Shown here one piece after another: positions 45,055-54,029 of a stretch of DNA of 64,000 nucleotides (the stretch's first letter is position 1; each line of letters begins with the position of its first letter). The position numbers and the translations under genes are program-made. This stretch comes from Ahrensia sp. (GTDB lineage Bacteria; Pseudomonadota; Alphaproteobacteria; Rhizobiales; Rhizobiaceae), in assembly GCA_002698425.1 (NCBI GenBank), contig NZXU01000111.1, positions 1 through 64,000 on the forward strand. Reading direction: 5' to 3'. The notes under the pieces were generated by a model. It had not been told where the DNA came from. It saw nothing but the letters and a program-made list of their open reading frames with translations, and searched no databases.

Positions 45055-46116
45055 TTATCTTGCCGCGTAAATCTGGTAGTTCCGCCCGGCATCCGGCGCT
45101 TCGGCGAGCGCATGGAAGCGCATCTTGTCGCTGCCGGCCTTGAGCGCCTCGGCAAGCGCCTTCTCCGACTGCCCGATAAGGTCTCCGGCGCTGGCCGCCG
45201 TCGATGCCATGGCAATGCCGAAAGACATGGTGATCTTCTCGTTGGCCATGTTCTTTTTGGTGACGAGCAGACGCTTGGCGGCCAGCGCGTTGCGGATGCC
45301 CGTGATGAAGCCGGTGATCCGGTCGGGATTTTCCGTGTTGAGCACGAAGGCGAAGCGGCCTTTTTCCAGATTGGCGATGAATTGCCGGGTCGGATTGCCG
45401 CCCTTCAGCGCCGCGCCGATATCCTGCAGCGTCTTGTTGGACCAGGGCGACTGACCGCTCGTATTGAAGTTCTGGAAATCGTCGATCTCGGCGATGGCGA
45501 GCCCGCAGGCCGCCGGCTTGCTGGGATTGGCGTAGATGCCGACCATGGTCTTGTTGAAGGAACGGCGATTGGCGAGGCCGGTGACCGGATCGGTCCATTT
45601 GCGGGCCTCGATGGAGTCCATTTCCTTCTTGAGGTCGCCGATTGCCGCATTCTGGGCGGCCGCCGCGTCGCTCAGCGTCTTGTTTGTGCGGGCCTGCAGT
45701 TCGGTCGCTTTCGACAGGCGGTCGATCGACTTGGCGATCGCGGCGCGGTCGATTTCCTTGTCGGAACTCATGGCGCGGCTGGCTTCGCTCACCGCCTTTT
45801 CGAATTCCGCCAGCGAGGAGGCCTCGTTCTGGATCAGCTTGAGGAACTCGAACATCTGGCTCTGCATGGTGTCGTTGGCCTTGGCCAGAACGCTTTCCTC
45901 ATGCTGGTGGGGAAGATATTTCCTGCCAATCTCGTCGAGAACGCCTTGCGTCTTCGGGCCTTCAATGGCCATGAACTCCCGCGTCAGCTCCGGATTCGAG
46001 CCTGAATAGGCGTCGTAGATGAGCTCGTAATTGCGCGGAAGGCTCTCGACCCGTTCGCGATCCATCAGGGTTGCGATTCGCAGGGCGACGGAAGGTGTCT
46101 GTTTCGCGTTGGTCAT
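45055..46116 (-). CDS. GGDEF-domain protein with degenerate active site
   Basis: A 353-residue cytoplasmic protein. N-terminal part to about 190: a helical, coiled-coil sensor-like region (ASSLAEFEKAVSEASRAMSSDKEID, LQARTNKTLSDAAAAQNAAIGDLKKEMD). C-terminal GGDEF fold begins WTDPVTGLANRRSFNKTM and keeps an acidic IDDFQNFN, but the GGDEF loop reads LEKGRFAFVL, so the catalytic motif is lost. It is likely a c-di-GMP receptor or regulator, not an active cyclase. ATG 46116 is selected; an upstream frame to 46296 has no support. It is divergent from the GT90 gene. Confidence 0.8.
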   Translation of the reverse strand: MTNAKQTPSVALRIATLMDRERVESLPRNYELIYDAYSGSNPELTREFMAIEGPKTQGVLDEIGRKYLPHQHEESVLAKANDTMQSQMFEFLKLIQNEASSLAEFEKAVSEASRAMSSDKEIDRAAIAKSIDRLSKATELQARTNKTLSDAAAAQNAAIGDLKKEMDSIEARKWTDPVTGLANRRSFNKTMVGIYANPSKPAACGLAIAEIDDFQNFNTSGQSPWSNKTLQDIGAALKGGNPTRQFIANLEKGRFAFVLNTENPDRITGFITGIRNALAAKRLLVTKKNMANEKITMSFGIAMASTAASAGDLIGQSEKALAEALKAGSDKMRFHALAEAPDAGRNYQIYAAR

Positions 46117-46594
46117 GGCAGGTAGTCTCGTTGTTCTTGTTGTTCTTGAATTTTCGCGCCGCGCGGGGTCGCGCCGTTGCGCGAAGGCCGAAGACCGCCA
46201 TGAATGCGGATCGGAACTGTCCGGTCTGTCAAAATTGGATGCCGCCCCAATACCCGGTTTCCCCGTGTCGTTTATCGAAGCCATACTAATGGTCATTGTT
46301 TAATCAAGAATTGCGATCGAAGATGACGCCGGGGAAAGGAAGCAACTTTCCTCTTATCGTTTACACTTGGTTATCGCGGTTCCGGGTCTCGCGCCGGGAT
46401 AAGCCTTCAGAGACCTTGCCGATCTTTTTCGCCAAGGCGGCGTGTTCATTCGCCGGTTTCGGCTCGCGTGCGGTTCGAAGATCGGCCGAGCCGGAATTGA
46501 CGTTTCCGCAGGGGAAAAAACGAAACGGGTTGCGGCGGCGCGGATTTGCGTAGTTAAAGGGCACCCCTTTGTTTTTCGGCGCGGAACGGGTCGC
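46117..46594. other. Divergent intergenic region
   Basis: These 478 bases separate the degenerate GGDEF gene (minus) from the GT90 gene (plus). The GT90 frame stays open upstream to 46442, but codons there do not look like protein of the family. No clear operator or terminator was noted. Confidence 0.5.
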
Positions 46595-47551
46595 ATGATC
46601 TCGAATGAATGGATTGCCCGCAAGGGCAAGCGGATTGCCTTCTACGCGCGGGGTGTCGCGCTGGATGCGGCGCCGTATGTCCTCTTCGAAACGCATTTGC
46701 GCAGGCTGAAGCCGCAGCTGGAGGAAATCCTTTCCGGGGAAAGCGGGCTTTCCGAACGGGTCGCCTATTACAACCATATGCCGCCGGGGGATGTGCCGCC
46801 GGAGGCGCGGCCGATATCGCGGATCTCCCGCGGCAAGTCCTATTACTTCTACGATCTCAAGATCCCGGCAAAGCATTTCGGCCGGTCGCGTCGCGTCAAT
46901 TATGTGTTCGGCGACGTGACGTCGGTACCGCCCCGGCCCGCACTGGTTAAAAGCCGGCCGATCAGCGACGACAACGACAATTCGGTCCTGTGCAAACTGG
47001 ACCGGCTGAGGCATTTCGACGTCAATGTCCTGGCGGATACGATGCAGTTTCGCGACAAGAAGCCGGCCGCGGTCTGGCGCGGCTCGCTGAACAACGAGAA
47101 GCGCAAGACGCTCGCGACGCGTTATGGCGCCCATCCCTCATGCGATATCGGATATGTGTCGAAGGATCCCGGTGATGCCGGGTCGAAGCCGTTTCTGACG
47201 ATCAAGGAGCAGATGGCCTATCGCTATATCGTCTCCATCGAGGGGATCGATGTGGCGACGAATCTCAAATGGATCATGAGTTCCCGGTCCCTGTGTTTCA
47301 TGCCGCGGCCGAAATACGAGACATGGTATATGGAAGGCAGCCTGCAGCCGGGCGTCCATTATGTCGGCCTCAGGGACGATTTCGAGGATCTCGGAGACAA
47401 AATCGCCTATTACAACGACAATCTGGAAGAGGCCGAGGAGATCGTCGCCAACGCCAATGCCCATTTCCGGCGGTTTCTCGACAGCAAGAACGAGGAGCTG
47501 TGCCAGCTGGCCGTGCTCTACAAGTATTTCCGGCTGACGGGGCAGTTGTGA
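46595..47551 (+). CDS. Glycosyl transferase family 90 (LpsA/CAP10-like)
   Basis: A 318-residue protein of the GT90 (CAP10/LpsA) family. The family stretch is AAVWRGSLNNEKRKTLATRYG, DIGYVSKDPG, KEQMAYRYIVSIEGIDVATNLKWIMSSRSLCFMP and YETWYMEGSLQPGVHYVGLRDDFEDL. In rhizobia and Pasteurella such enzymes add sugars to the LPS core, so a role in lipopolysaccharide assembly is likely. The start is ATG 46595. A GT4-type gene follows after 31 nt, implying an operon. Confidence 0.85.
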   Translation: MISNEWIARKGKRIAFYARGVALDAAPYVLFETHLRRLKPQLEEILSGESGLSERVAYYNHMPPGDVPPEARPISRISRGKSYYFYDLKIPAKHFGRSRRVNYVFGDVTSVPPRPALVKSRPISDDNDNSVLCKLDRLRHFDVNVLADTMQFRDKKPAAVWRGSLNNEKRKTLATRYGAHPSCDIGYVSKDPGDAGSKPFLTIKEQMAYRYIVSIEGIDVATNLKWIMSSRSLCFMPRPKYETWYMEGSLQPGVHYVGLRDDFEDLGDKIAYYNDNLEEAEEIVANANAHFRRFLDSKNEELCQLAVLYKYFRLTGQL

Positions 47552-47582
47552 TGACGAACGACAGCGGGAGTTGGGACAGGTT

Positions 47583-48536
47583 TTGAAAATCACGCTCGTA
47601 TCAGGCGGAAGATTGCCGGTTACAGGCTATGGCGGCCTGGAGCGTCAGGTTCAGTGGCTCGCGCTCGAACTGCACCGGCAGGGGCATCAGGTCACTATAG
47701 TGAGCGAGGCTGTCGGGCCGCTGGGCGATATCGAGATGCGGGCGGCGGCGAGAGACCAATTGCCGGAAGCGATTCCCGCTGACGCCGATATCGTCAATTT
47801 CCATGCGAGATGGCCGCGCGAGGGAGACGATTTCGGCAAGCCTTTCCTGAATACCGCCCACAATATCTATCCCCATATCGACGTCAGGAATGCACCGTGG
47901 AGCTTCGTTAGCGCGTTCCATGCGAAGCGCCAGGGCGGCGCCCATTACGTCCATAACGGCTTCCCGCTCGACGATTATCCCTTGTGCGAGAACAAGTCGG
48001 ACAGGCTTCTGTTCATGGCGGGCGTCGGGCGGCCGGGAAAAAACCTGACGCGTGCGGTGGCGCTGGCGCATCATTTCGATTTTCCCCTGGATGTCGCCGG
48101 CGGGCGACGTTGGGGTTTGCTGAACCGGAGCAAGGTTCGCAAGGAATTGCTGTTCTTCAAGACCCTCACCCCGCGGTTCCGTTTCCACGGCATCGTGGAT
48201 GGCGGGCGGAAGATGAAATTGCTCGGGCAGGCGAAGGCCTTTCTCAATCCGATCCGCGTCGAGGAGACCTTCGGCATGGCCCCTGTCGAGGCCATGCTGT
48301 GCGGCACGCCAGTCCTGGCGACGCCGCTTGCTGCAATGCCGGAAATCGTGACGAGGGAGACCGGGTTTCTCTTCGAAACCGACGCCGAGTTCGCCGAAGC
48401 TCTCGAGGGTTTGGGCGACCTGGAACCGCGCTGGATCCGCGAATCCGCCGCCGACCGGTTCTCGATCGAGCGGACCGCGAAAGGCTATCTCGATCTTTAT
48501 GCGCGGGTACTCGATGGGGACAGGCTCGTGAATTGA
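47583..48536 (+). CDS. Glycosyltransferase family 4
   Basis: A 317-residue GT-B glycosyltransferase. The N-terminal Gly-rich loop is LKITLVSGGRLPVTGYGGLERQVQWLALELHRQGHQVTIVSE; the C-terminal donor-binding motif is FLNPIRVEETFGMAPVEAMLCGTPVLATPLAAMPEIV with the E-x7-E pair. It lies with the GT90 gene and likely takes part in surface glycan synthesis. A TTG at 47583 is taken as start, so that the protein begins MKITLVSGG; TTG 47571 is the alternative. GACAGG stands close upstream. Confidence 0.85.
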   Translation: MKITLVSGGRLPVTGYGGLERQVQWLALELHRQGHQVTIVSEAVGPLGDIEMRAAARDQLPEAIPADADIVNFHARWPREGDDFGKPFLNTAHNIYPHIDVRNAPWSFVSAFHAKRQGGAHYVHNGFPLDDYPLCENKSDRLLFMAGVGRPGKNLTRAVALAHHFDFPLDVAGGRRWGLLNRSKVRKELLFFKTLTPRFRFHGIVDGGRKMKLLGQAKAFLNPIRVEETFGMAPVEAMLCGTPVLATPLAAMPEIVTRETGFLFETDAEFAEALEGLGDLEPRWIRESAADRFSIERTAKGYLDLYARVLDGDRLVN

Positions 48537-48759
48537 CCCTTGTTCGGGCTCATCTGGAGCCGGACCAGTCCCGCCATCATTCTGACGGGTGACAAGGGGC
48601 TCACGCGCCGCTATTTCGGGCCGGGCGCAACCTTCGCCGACGCGAGGCATTCCACCAGTCTCAGCGCGGGCGGCGCTCGCCACGCAATTTACCGTCTGGA
48701 TCCGGCGTCGCCGGGCAAGGGCCACGCCTGATCCACCTTCTATGAAAAGGTTTCTTCAC
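48537..48759. other. Gap between glycosyltransferase and gabD-like gene
   Basis: A 192-nt frame from TTG 48540 to 48731 encodes 63 residues (end ...YRLDPASPGKGHA). It lacks a recognised domain and any good start, and may be a remnant or chance frame. Nothing else was found. Confidence 0.35.
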
Positions 48760-50208
48760 ATGCTGTCGCTCAAAGATGAGAAGCTTCTCGAAACACGCGC
48801 CTATGTGAATGGCGAGTGGGTCGGCGGGGACAAGACGTTCCCGGTCGAAAATCCGTCCACCGGGGAGGTCATTGCCGAGGTTGCCGATCTCGGCGCCGAT
48901 ATCGAGCCGGCGATCGACGCGGCCTATGCGGCGCGCAAGGAATGGGCCGCGAAATCGGGCAAGGAGCGCGGGGGCATCCTGCGGCGGCTCTACGAACTGA
49001 TGGTCGAGAACGCCGACGACCTCGCCACGATCCTGACCGCGGAGATGGGCAAGCCCTGGCCGGAAGCGCGCGGCGAGATCCTCTACGGCGCATCCTATGT
49101 CGAATGGTTCTCCGAAGAGGCCAAGCGCATTTATGGCGACGTCATTCCGGGGCCGACGTCCGACAAGCGATTTGTCGTCGTCAAGCAGCCGGTGGGCGTG
49201 GTAGGGGCGATCACGCCGTGGAATTTTCCCAACGCCATGCTGTCGCGCAAGATGGCTCCGGCGCTCGCGTCGGGGTGCACCATGGTGGCGCGGCCGGCCG
49301 AATTGACGCCGCTCTCCGCCATCGCGATCGGCGTTCTGGCGGAGCGGGCGGGCGTGCCGGCCGGCGTGTTCAACGTGATCCCGTCTTCGCAATCCGCCGC
49401 GGTGGGAGAAATCCTCTGCGCTTCCGAAAAGGTGGCCAAGCTCACCTTCACCGGTTCGACCCGGGTCGGCAAGATCCTGATGCGGCAGGGCGCCGAGACG
49501 ATCAAGAAACTGTCGCTGGAACTGGGCGGCAACGCGCCCTTCATCGTCTTCGACGATGCGGATGTCGATGCGGCCGTCGAGGGGGCGATGATCGCCAAGT
49601 TCCGCAACAATGGCCAGACCTGCGTCTGCGCCAACCGCATCTATGTGCAGGCCGGCATCTACGACAGTTTCGCGGAGAAGCTCGCCGCGGCGATGGACGG
49701 GCTGACGCTCGGGGACGGTTTCGCGGACGGCGTGACCACGGGGCCGCTGATCAACACGGCGGCTCTCGGCAAGGTCGAAGAGCATATCGAAGACGCCCTG
49801 TCGAAGGGTGCGACGCTCGCCAAGGGCGGCCAGCGCTCCAATCTCGGCGGGACGTTCTACCAGCCGACGCTGTTGAGCGACGTGACCCAGTCCATGAAGG
49901 TCGCGCGCGACGAAACCTTCGGCCCGCTCGCGCCGCTCGTCAGGTTCGAGCATGAGGAAGAGGCGATCGCCTGGTCCAACGATACGGAATTCGGCCTCGC
50001 CTCCTATTTCTACACCAGCGACCTCGCCCGCGCCTGGCGTGTCGGCGAAGCACTCGAAACCGGCATGGTCGGCATCAATACGGGCGCCATTTCGACCGAG
50101 CTTGCCCCGTTTGGCGGGGTCAAGCAGTCTGGCATGGGGCGCGAAGGTTCGAAATACGGGATCGAGGACTATCTCGAGATCAAGAGCATGTGCTTCGCCG
50201 GCATATGA
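48760..50208 (+). CDS. gabD: NAD(P)-dependent succinate-semialdehyde dehydrogenase-like ALDH
   Basis: A 482-residue aldehyde dehydrogenase of GabD length. Hallmarks: GVVGAITPWNFPNAMLSRKMAPALASGCTMVARPAELTPL, TFTGSTRVGKILM, general base E254 (LELGGNAPFIVFDDAD) and catalytic C288 (NNGQTCVCANR). The start MLSLKDEKLLETRAYVNGEWV is like that of GabD. It would oxidise succinate semialdehyde to succinate; other small aldehydes are possible. ATG 48760 is chosen over 48742 for its homology and the AGG 9 nt upstream. Confidence 0.88.
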   Translation: MLSLKDEKLLETRAYVNGEWVGGDKTFPVENPSTGEVIAEVADLGADIEPAIDAAYAARKEWAAKSGKERGGILRRLYELMVENADDLATILTAEMGKPWPEARGEILYGASYVEWFSEEAKRIYGDVIPGPTSDKRFVVVKQPVGVVGAITPWNFPNAMLSRKMAPALASGCTMVARPAELTPLSAIAIGVLAERAGVPAGVFNVIPSSQSAAVGEILCASEKVAKLTFTGSTRVGKILMRQGAETIKKLSLELGGNAPFIVFDDADVDAAVEGAMIAKFRNNGQTCVCANRIYVQAGIYDSFAEKLAAAMDGLTLGDGFADGVTTGPLINTAALGKVEEHIEDALSKGATLAKGGQRSNLGGTFYQPTLLSDVTQSMKVARDETFGPLAPLVRFEHEEEAIAWSNDTEFGLASYFYTSDLARAWRVGEALETGMVGINTGAISTELAPFGGVKQSGMGREGSKYGIEDYLEIKSMCFAGI

Positions 50209-50226
50209 CGCGTCGGCGGCAAGGCG

Positions 50227-50970
50227 CTATTCCAGCGCCTTGTCGCTCGTATCCGCCTTTCCTTTCACCCAGTAACCGGCCGCCTTGATCAGTTCGGCCG
50301 GATGGCCGCGCTCGTCGCGAATGTGGCCGCGGAGCGCGCGCGCCACGCCGGCCTCGGCGGCGATCCAGACAAAGCCCCTGCCGTCCGGCAGATCGATGGC
50401 TTTCAAGGCTTCGAGCACGGGCGCAGGATCATTCGCCTGGTCCTCCGGCCGGACGACCCAGTGGCTGGTCAGGTCCGCGGCGGTCTCGAATTGCTGCCTG
50501 TCGTCTTCAGAGAGGACGGCGCCGAGCACGATGATCCTGGTTCCGGCGCCTGTTTCCTCGATCCGCCGTCCGATCGCGGGAAGCGCCGTTTCGTCTCCGA
50601 TCAGGAGCCACCAGTCGAAAGCGGGCGCGATCACGGCCGAACCGCGCGGCCCGCCGATGGTCAGCGTGTCGCCCGGTTGCGCGTGGATCGCCCAGTCGGT
50701 CGCCGGACCGGCATCGTGCACGGCGAAATCGAGCGTGAGCGTTCCTGCCGCCACGTCGAAGGCGCGCGGCGTATATTCGCGCATCAACGGTTTCTCGCCG
50801 TCCGTTTCGAAAAAGAGCTTGATGTGATCGTCGGGGGAAAGCGACTCGAAGCCTTCCATGTCCCCCTGTAACTCCAGGCGTATCATTGCAGGCGTCAGGC
50901 GGATGACGTCCGCGACGGTCAGTGTGCGGCGGCGCGTTTCGTGGCGTTTCCGGATGATGATTTCTTCCAT
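50227..50970 (-). CDS. Siderophore-interacting protein (ViuB/SIP family)
   Basis: A 247-residue FAD-binding oxidoreductase that releases iron from ferric siderophores. The FAD domain shows DDHIKLFFETDGEKPLMREYTPRAFDVAAGTLTLDFAVHDAGPATDWA (the RxYTxR motif), and the NAD(P)H part runs from about residue 125 (WWLLIGDETALPAIGRRIEE) to WIAAEAGVARALRGHIRDERG. GAGGAA precedes the ATG. No siderophore genes adjoin. A regulatory Fur site was not evident upstream. Confidence 0.88.
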   Translation of the reverse strand: MEEIIIRKRHETRRRTLTVADVIRLTPAMIRLELQGDMEGFESLSPDDHIKLFFETDGEKPLMREYTPRAFDVAAGTLTLDFAVHDAGPATDWAIHAQPGDTLTIGGPRGSAVIAPAFDWWLLIGDETALPAIGRRIEETGAGTRIIVLGAVLSEDDRQQFETAADLTSHWVVRPEDQANDPAPVLEALKAIDLPDGRGFVWIAAEAGVARALRGHIRDERGHPAELIKAAGYWVKGKADTSDKALE

Positions 50971-51345
50971 TTCAAATTCCTCGTTCGTGCGAAACCATGG
51001 CCGCGATTTCGTTTCCTGCCGGGGCGGGCATTCTCTGCCGCGAAAAACTGTCCGATGCGCCCGGCAGGCAAGTCTGAATTCAATGTATGACCGAACCCGA
51101 GGCGGGCCGGACTTCCGCGTTCCCGATCCGTTGCGGGCATTCGTCATCTGCAGGGCGATGTTCGAACGCGATTGTTCCGCCTGAGCCGAGGCCGGTGTCA
51201 TTCCGCACATGGATGTGGGGTCTCGAAGCGACTTTTTTAGTTCGGCAACGGAAGACAGTGTGTTTCGGTTGCCGACACTGCCGGGGAGCGGGGGACTGCA
51301 TGAAGGAACTGCGAACCCAGGCCACCGTTGGGCCGGGTTTCCGAA
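50971..51345. other. Intergenic region before tRNA-Val
   Basis: These 375 bases lie between the siderophore-interacting gene and the tRNA gene. No coding frame is persuasive and no defined operator or terminator was found. Confidence 0.4.
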
Positions 51346-51420
51346 TGGTGGGCGGTACTGGGATTGAACCAGTGACCCCTACGATGTCAACGTAGTGCTC
51401 TCCCGCTGAGCTAACCGCCC
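51346..51420 (-). tRNA. tRNA-Val (GAC)
   Basis: On the minus strand the sequence folds as a tRNA: acceptor GGGCGGT pairs with ACCGCCC, D-arm GCTCAGCGGGAGAGC, anticodon arm CTACG-TTGACAT-CGTAG with anticodon GAC, and T-arm CTGGTTCAATCCCAG. The 3' discriminator A and CCA are encoded. GAC reads GUC valine codons. Confidence 0.97.
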
Positions 51421-51560
51421 GTATCCGGATGTTGTGGCGAAGGCGGGTGAAAAGCCGTTTGCGGCTTTCCGGCAGTCGTCACAGAGCCGCGCATACACCA
51501 CAAGAGCGGCGGCCGGTCAATAGTGTGGATGTCACAAATATGGCGTCGCGATCAAGCCGG

Positions 51561-51923
51561 TCACGCCGCCTTGATCATCTTGTCGACTTCCGAAACCAGT
51601 TCGCGCAGATGGAACGGTTTCGACAGGACCTTGGCGTCCTTGGGCGCATTGGAATCCGGGTTGAGCGCAACGGCCGCGAAACCGGTGATGAACATCACCT
51701 TCAGGTCGGGATCGAGCTCGGTCGCGCGACGCGCGAGTTCGATGCCGTCCATCTCCGGCATGACGATATCGGTCAGCAGCAGCGAGAAAGGCTCTTCGCG
51801 CAGTCTCTCGTAGGCGCTGGCGCCGTTGTCGTAGTCGATGACCTGGTAGCCGGCCCGTTCCAGCGCCTTGACGAGAAAGGCGCGCATATCGTTGTCGTCT
51901 TCGGCGAGAAGAATTCGATTCAT
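51561..51923 (-). CDS. cpdR: CpdR-type response regulator
   Basis: A 120-residue single receiver domain with acidic pair AEDDND, phospho-acceptor D52 (LLLTDIVMPEMDG) and the switch residues of CpdR. The texts ELDPDLKVMFITGFAAVALNPDS and KVLSKPFHLRELV are close to CpdR of rhizobia and Caulobacter. CpdR, when not phosphorylated by the CckA-ChpT route, helps ClpXP degrade CtrA. The last residues are KAA, so the C-terminal di-alanine, known as a ClpXP signal in CpdR, is retained. The gene is monocistronic. Confidence 0.92.
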   Translation of the reverse strand: MNRILLAEDDNDMRAFLVKALERAGYQVIDYDNGASAYERLREEPFSLLLTDIVMPEMDGIELARRATELDPDLKVMFITGFAAVALNPDSNAPKDAKVLSKPFHLRELVSEVDKMIKAA

Positions 51924-52146
51924 GACTGATCCGTTCGCTGCGCCGCACGGCCGGCGGCAAGGCATTTCCAATGCCCCAGTCATGGCCGGGGACGGTAAAT
52001 ATCGGGTTTATTTCATGCCGAAACGTCCTATCTTGGCAAGGGATTTCGCCCGGCCGACATGCCACAAAGGCTGGACAGGCCGCGAACCACCTGTCAACAA
52101 TTCCAAAAACCGAAACGGGAAACAGCGAATCGAACCGGCAGCCATT

Positions 52147-53037
52147 ATGAATTGCGATCCCGATTTCTCGGAGCATCCGGCCTTCGAGGTCCGCCAACCG
52201 GCCGAACAGCGCGTTCCCTTCGTCTTCAATTCGCCGCATAGCGGCCGTGTCTACCCGCCCCGTTTCCTTGCGATGAGCCGCCTCGACGCCGTCTCGATCA
52301 GGCGTTCGGAGGATTATTTCGTCGACGAGCTGTTCTCCGGCGCGGTGCCGCTGGGCGCGCCGATGCTGATGGCGCATTTCCCGCGCGCCTATCTCGACGT
52401 GAACCGCGAACCCTACGAGCTCGATCCGCGCATGTTCGGCGAGAGGCTGCCGCCCTATGCCAATTCGCGCTCTATCCGGGTCGCGGGGGGGCTCGGGACC
52501 GTGCCGCGGGTCGTCTCCGAGGGCGTCGAGATCTACCGCAACCGCATTCCGGTTTCCGAGGCGCAGAGCCGCATCGCCAATATCTACAAGCCCTATCACC
52601 AGACGCTTCGCGAATTGCTGGCCCAGACGCATCGCGAATTCGGCTTCGCCGTACTGATCGACTGCCACTCCATGCCGGCCTCGGTGCGCTACGGCCCGGA
52701 AGGCGTACGGCCGGATTTCATCGTCGGCGACCGGTTCGGCACCAGCGCCAGCCGCGATCTGTCGCAGGCGGCAATCGAGATCCTTTCGGGGATGGGATAT
52801 TTGGTGACGGCCAACAAGCCCTATGCCGGCGGGTTCATCACCGAGCATTACGGACGCCCGCTCAAGGGGCTGCATGCGCTTCAGATCGAGGTCAATCGCG
52901 GCCTCTACATGGACGAGCGCACGATCATCCGGAAGCCGTCCTTTCCGGTGCTGCAGAACGATATCGCCAGCTTCGTCTCGCAGCTGATGTCGCTGCCGGA
53001 CAGCCATTTCTTCGACTATTCGATAGCTGCCGAATAA
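52147..53037 (+). CDS. N-formylglutamate amidohydrolase
   Basis: A 296-residue zinc hydrolase of the N-formylglutamate amidohydrolase family, with FNSPHSGRVYPPRF, RRSEDYFVDELF, AYLDVNREPYELDPRMF, LIDCHSMP (metal ligands) and LQIEVNRGLYMDE. It splits N-formylglutamate into formate and glutamate, the final step of one histidine degradation route, but the family also has other amide substrates. No hut genes are near. ATG 52147 is the only start consistent with the family. Confidence 0.9.
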   Translation: MNCDPDFSEHPAFEVRQPAEQRVPFVFNSPHSGRVYPPRFLAMSRLDAVSIRRSEDYFVDELFSGAVPLGAPMLMAHFPRAYLDVNREPYELDPRMFGERLPPYANSRSIRVAGGLGTVPRVVSEGVEIYRNRIPVSEAQSRIANIYKPYHQTLRELLAQTHREFGFAVLIDCHSMPASVRYGPEGVRPDFIVGDRFGTSASRDLSQAAIEILSGMGYLVTANKPYAGGFITEHYGRPLKGLHALQIEVNRGLYMDERTIIRKPSFPVLQNDIASFVSQLMSLPDSHFFDYSIAAE

Positions 53038-53054
53038 CGCGCAGACCCAGGCCG

Positions 53055-53138
53055 CAAAAAAAGGCCGCATCAAAAAAAGCGATGCGGCCAAAGTCTAGGG
53101 AGGAAACGCCCAAGGAGGGCGTGGCAACGAATTGCCGG
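53055..53138 (-). ncRNA. mmgR: suhB/MmgR-type small RNA
   Basis: On the minus strand a ~80-nt structured RNA ends 40-50 nt after the amidohydrolase stop. Three hairpins in order: GGCAA/TTGCC with a 4-nt loop (53136-53123), ACGCCC/GGGCGT with loop TCCTT (53122-53106), then a terminator GGCCGCATC/GATGCGGCC (53089-53063) with a T7 loop followed by a T run. Between them is TTTCCTCCCTAG, a CU-rich anti-Shine-Dalgarno motif. The Rfam suhB motif lies next to suhB-type genes in alphaproteobacteria; here it is adjacent to an inositol-monophosphatase-family gene. MmgR of S. meliloti limits polyhydroxybutyrate storage. Family assignment is by architecture and position. Confidence 0.7.
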
Positions 53139-53237
53139 CCTCCAGAGTATGCTGCAACGCAAAAATGTCAATGTGCGATGCAGCATTCGACGGAGAATTC
53201 ACTTGTCTCCGCACAGGTTTTTGACCACAAAGCGCGG

Positions 53238-54029
53238 ATGACCCGCGAGATTCTCCCCGATGTCACCTTTATGCAACGCCTTGCCGCAGCGGCAGCGGCC
53301 GAGACGCTGCCGCTGTTTCGCTCCAGCGCCCTGGTGGAGAACAAGGAGGATGGCGGGTTCGACCCGGTCACCGCAGCCGACCGCGATGCCGAAGCGGCTA
53401 TCCGCGCACTGATCGAGGAAACCTATCCCGATCACGGCATTATCGGCGAGGAGCATGGCGCGGTGCGCGAGACCGCATCGCATGTCTGGATCATCGATCC
53501 GATCGACGGGACGCGCGCCTTCATATCCGGGTTGCCGGTCTGGGGGACGCTTGTCGGGCTCCGGGTCGACGGCGTGGCGACCGCGGGCTTCATGTCGCAA
53601 CCCTTTACCGGCGAGTTCTTCGTTGCCGATGGCGAGAAGAGCATGCTGATTCGTGGCGATGCTGCGCCTGTGCGATTGTCGACGCGCAAGCACCACGCGC
53701 TTTCCGACGCGACGATCTTCACGACGACGCCGGCCCTGTTCGGGACTGGCGCGAAGCGCGACGCCTGGAACCGGCTGGAAACCGAGGTGAAACTCGCCCG
53801 CTATGGCTGCGACTGCTACGCCTTCGCGATGGTGGCGGCGGGGTTTGCAGATATCGTGGTCGATCCCGGGCTGAACGCCTATGACATCGCGGCGCTGATC
53901 CCGCTGATCGAGCAGGCGGGGGGCGTTGTGACGACCCTCGAAGGCGGCAATGCGGTCGGTGGCGGCGATATCATCGCGGCGGCGACGCCGGCCCTGCACG
54001 AAGCCGCGCTCGACATCCTCAATCGCTGA
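53238..54029 (+). CDS. hisN: Histidinol-phosphatase (inositol monophosphatase family)
   Basis: A 263-residue Mg-dependent phosphatase. Metal-binding motifs are GEEHG (about residue 70) and DPIDGTRAFISGLP (about 87-100) and, near the end, AYDIAALIPLIEQAGGVV. The arrangement with ITAADRDAEAAIRALIEE is typical of bacterial HisN, which turns histidinol phosphate into histidinol. Upstream ATGs (53082, 53178) would add unsupported sequence; 53238 gives the usual size. It overlaps the convergent hydrolase by 11 nt. Confidence 0.85.
   Translation: MTREILPDVTFMQRLAAAAAAETLPLFRSSALVENKEDGGFDPVTAADRDAEAAIRALIEETYPDHGIIGEEHGAVRETASHVWIIDPIDGTRAFISGLPVWGTLVGLRVDGVATAGFMSQPFTGEFFVADGEKSMLIRGDAAPVRLSTRKHHALSDATIFTTTPALFGTGAKRDAWNRLETEVKLARYGCDCYAFAMVAAGFADIVVDPGLNAYDIAALIPLIEQAGGVVTTLEGGNAVGGGDIIAAATPALHEAALDILNR

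Noticed and set aside
48540..48731. 63-codon frame before the gabD-like gene
   Set aside because: TTG start without ribosome site and no family; listed only as part of the gap.
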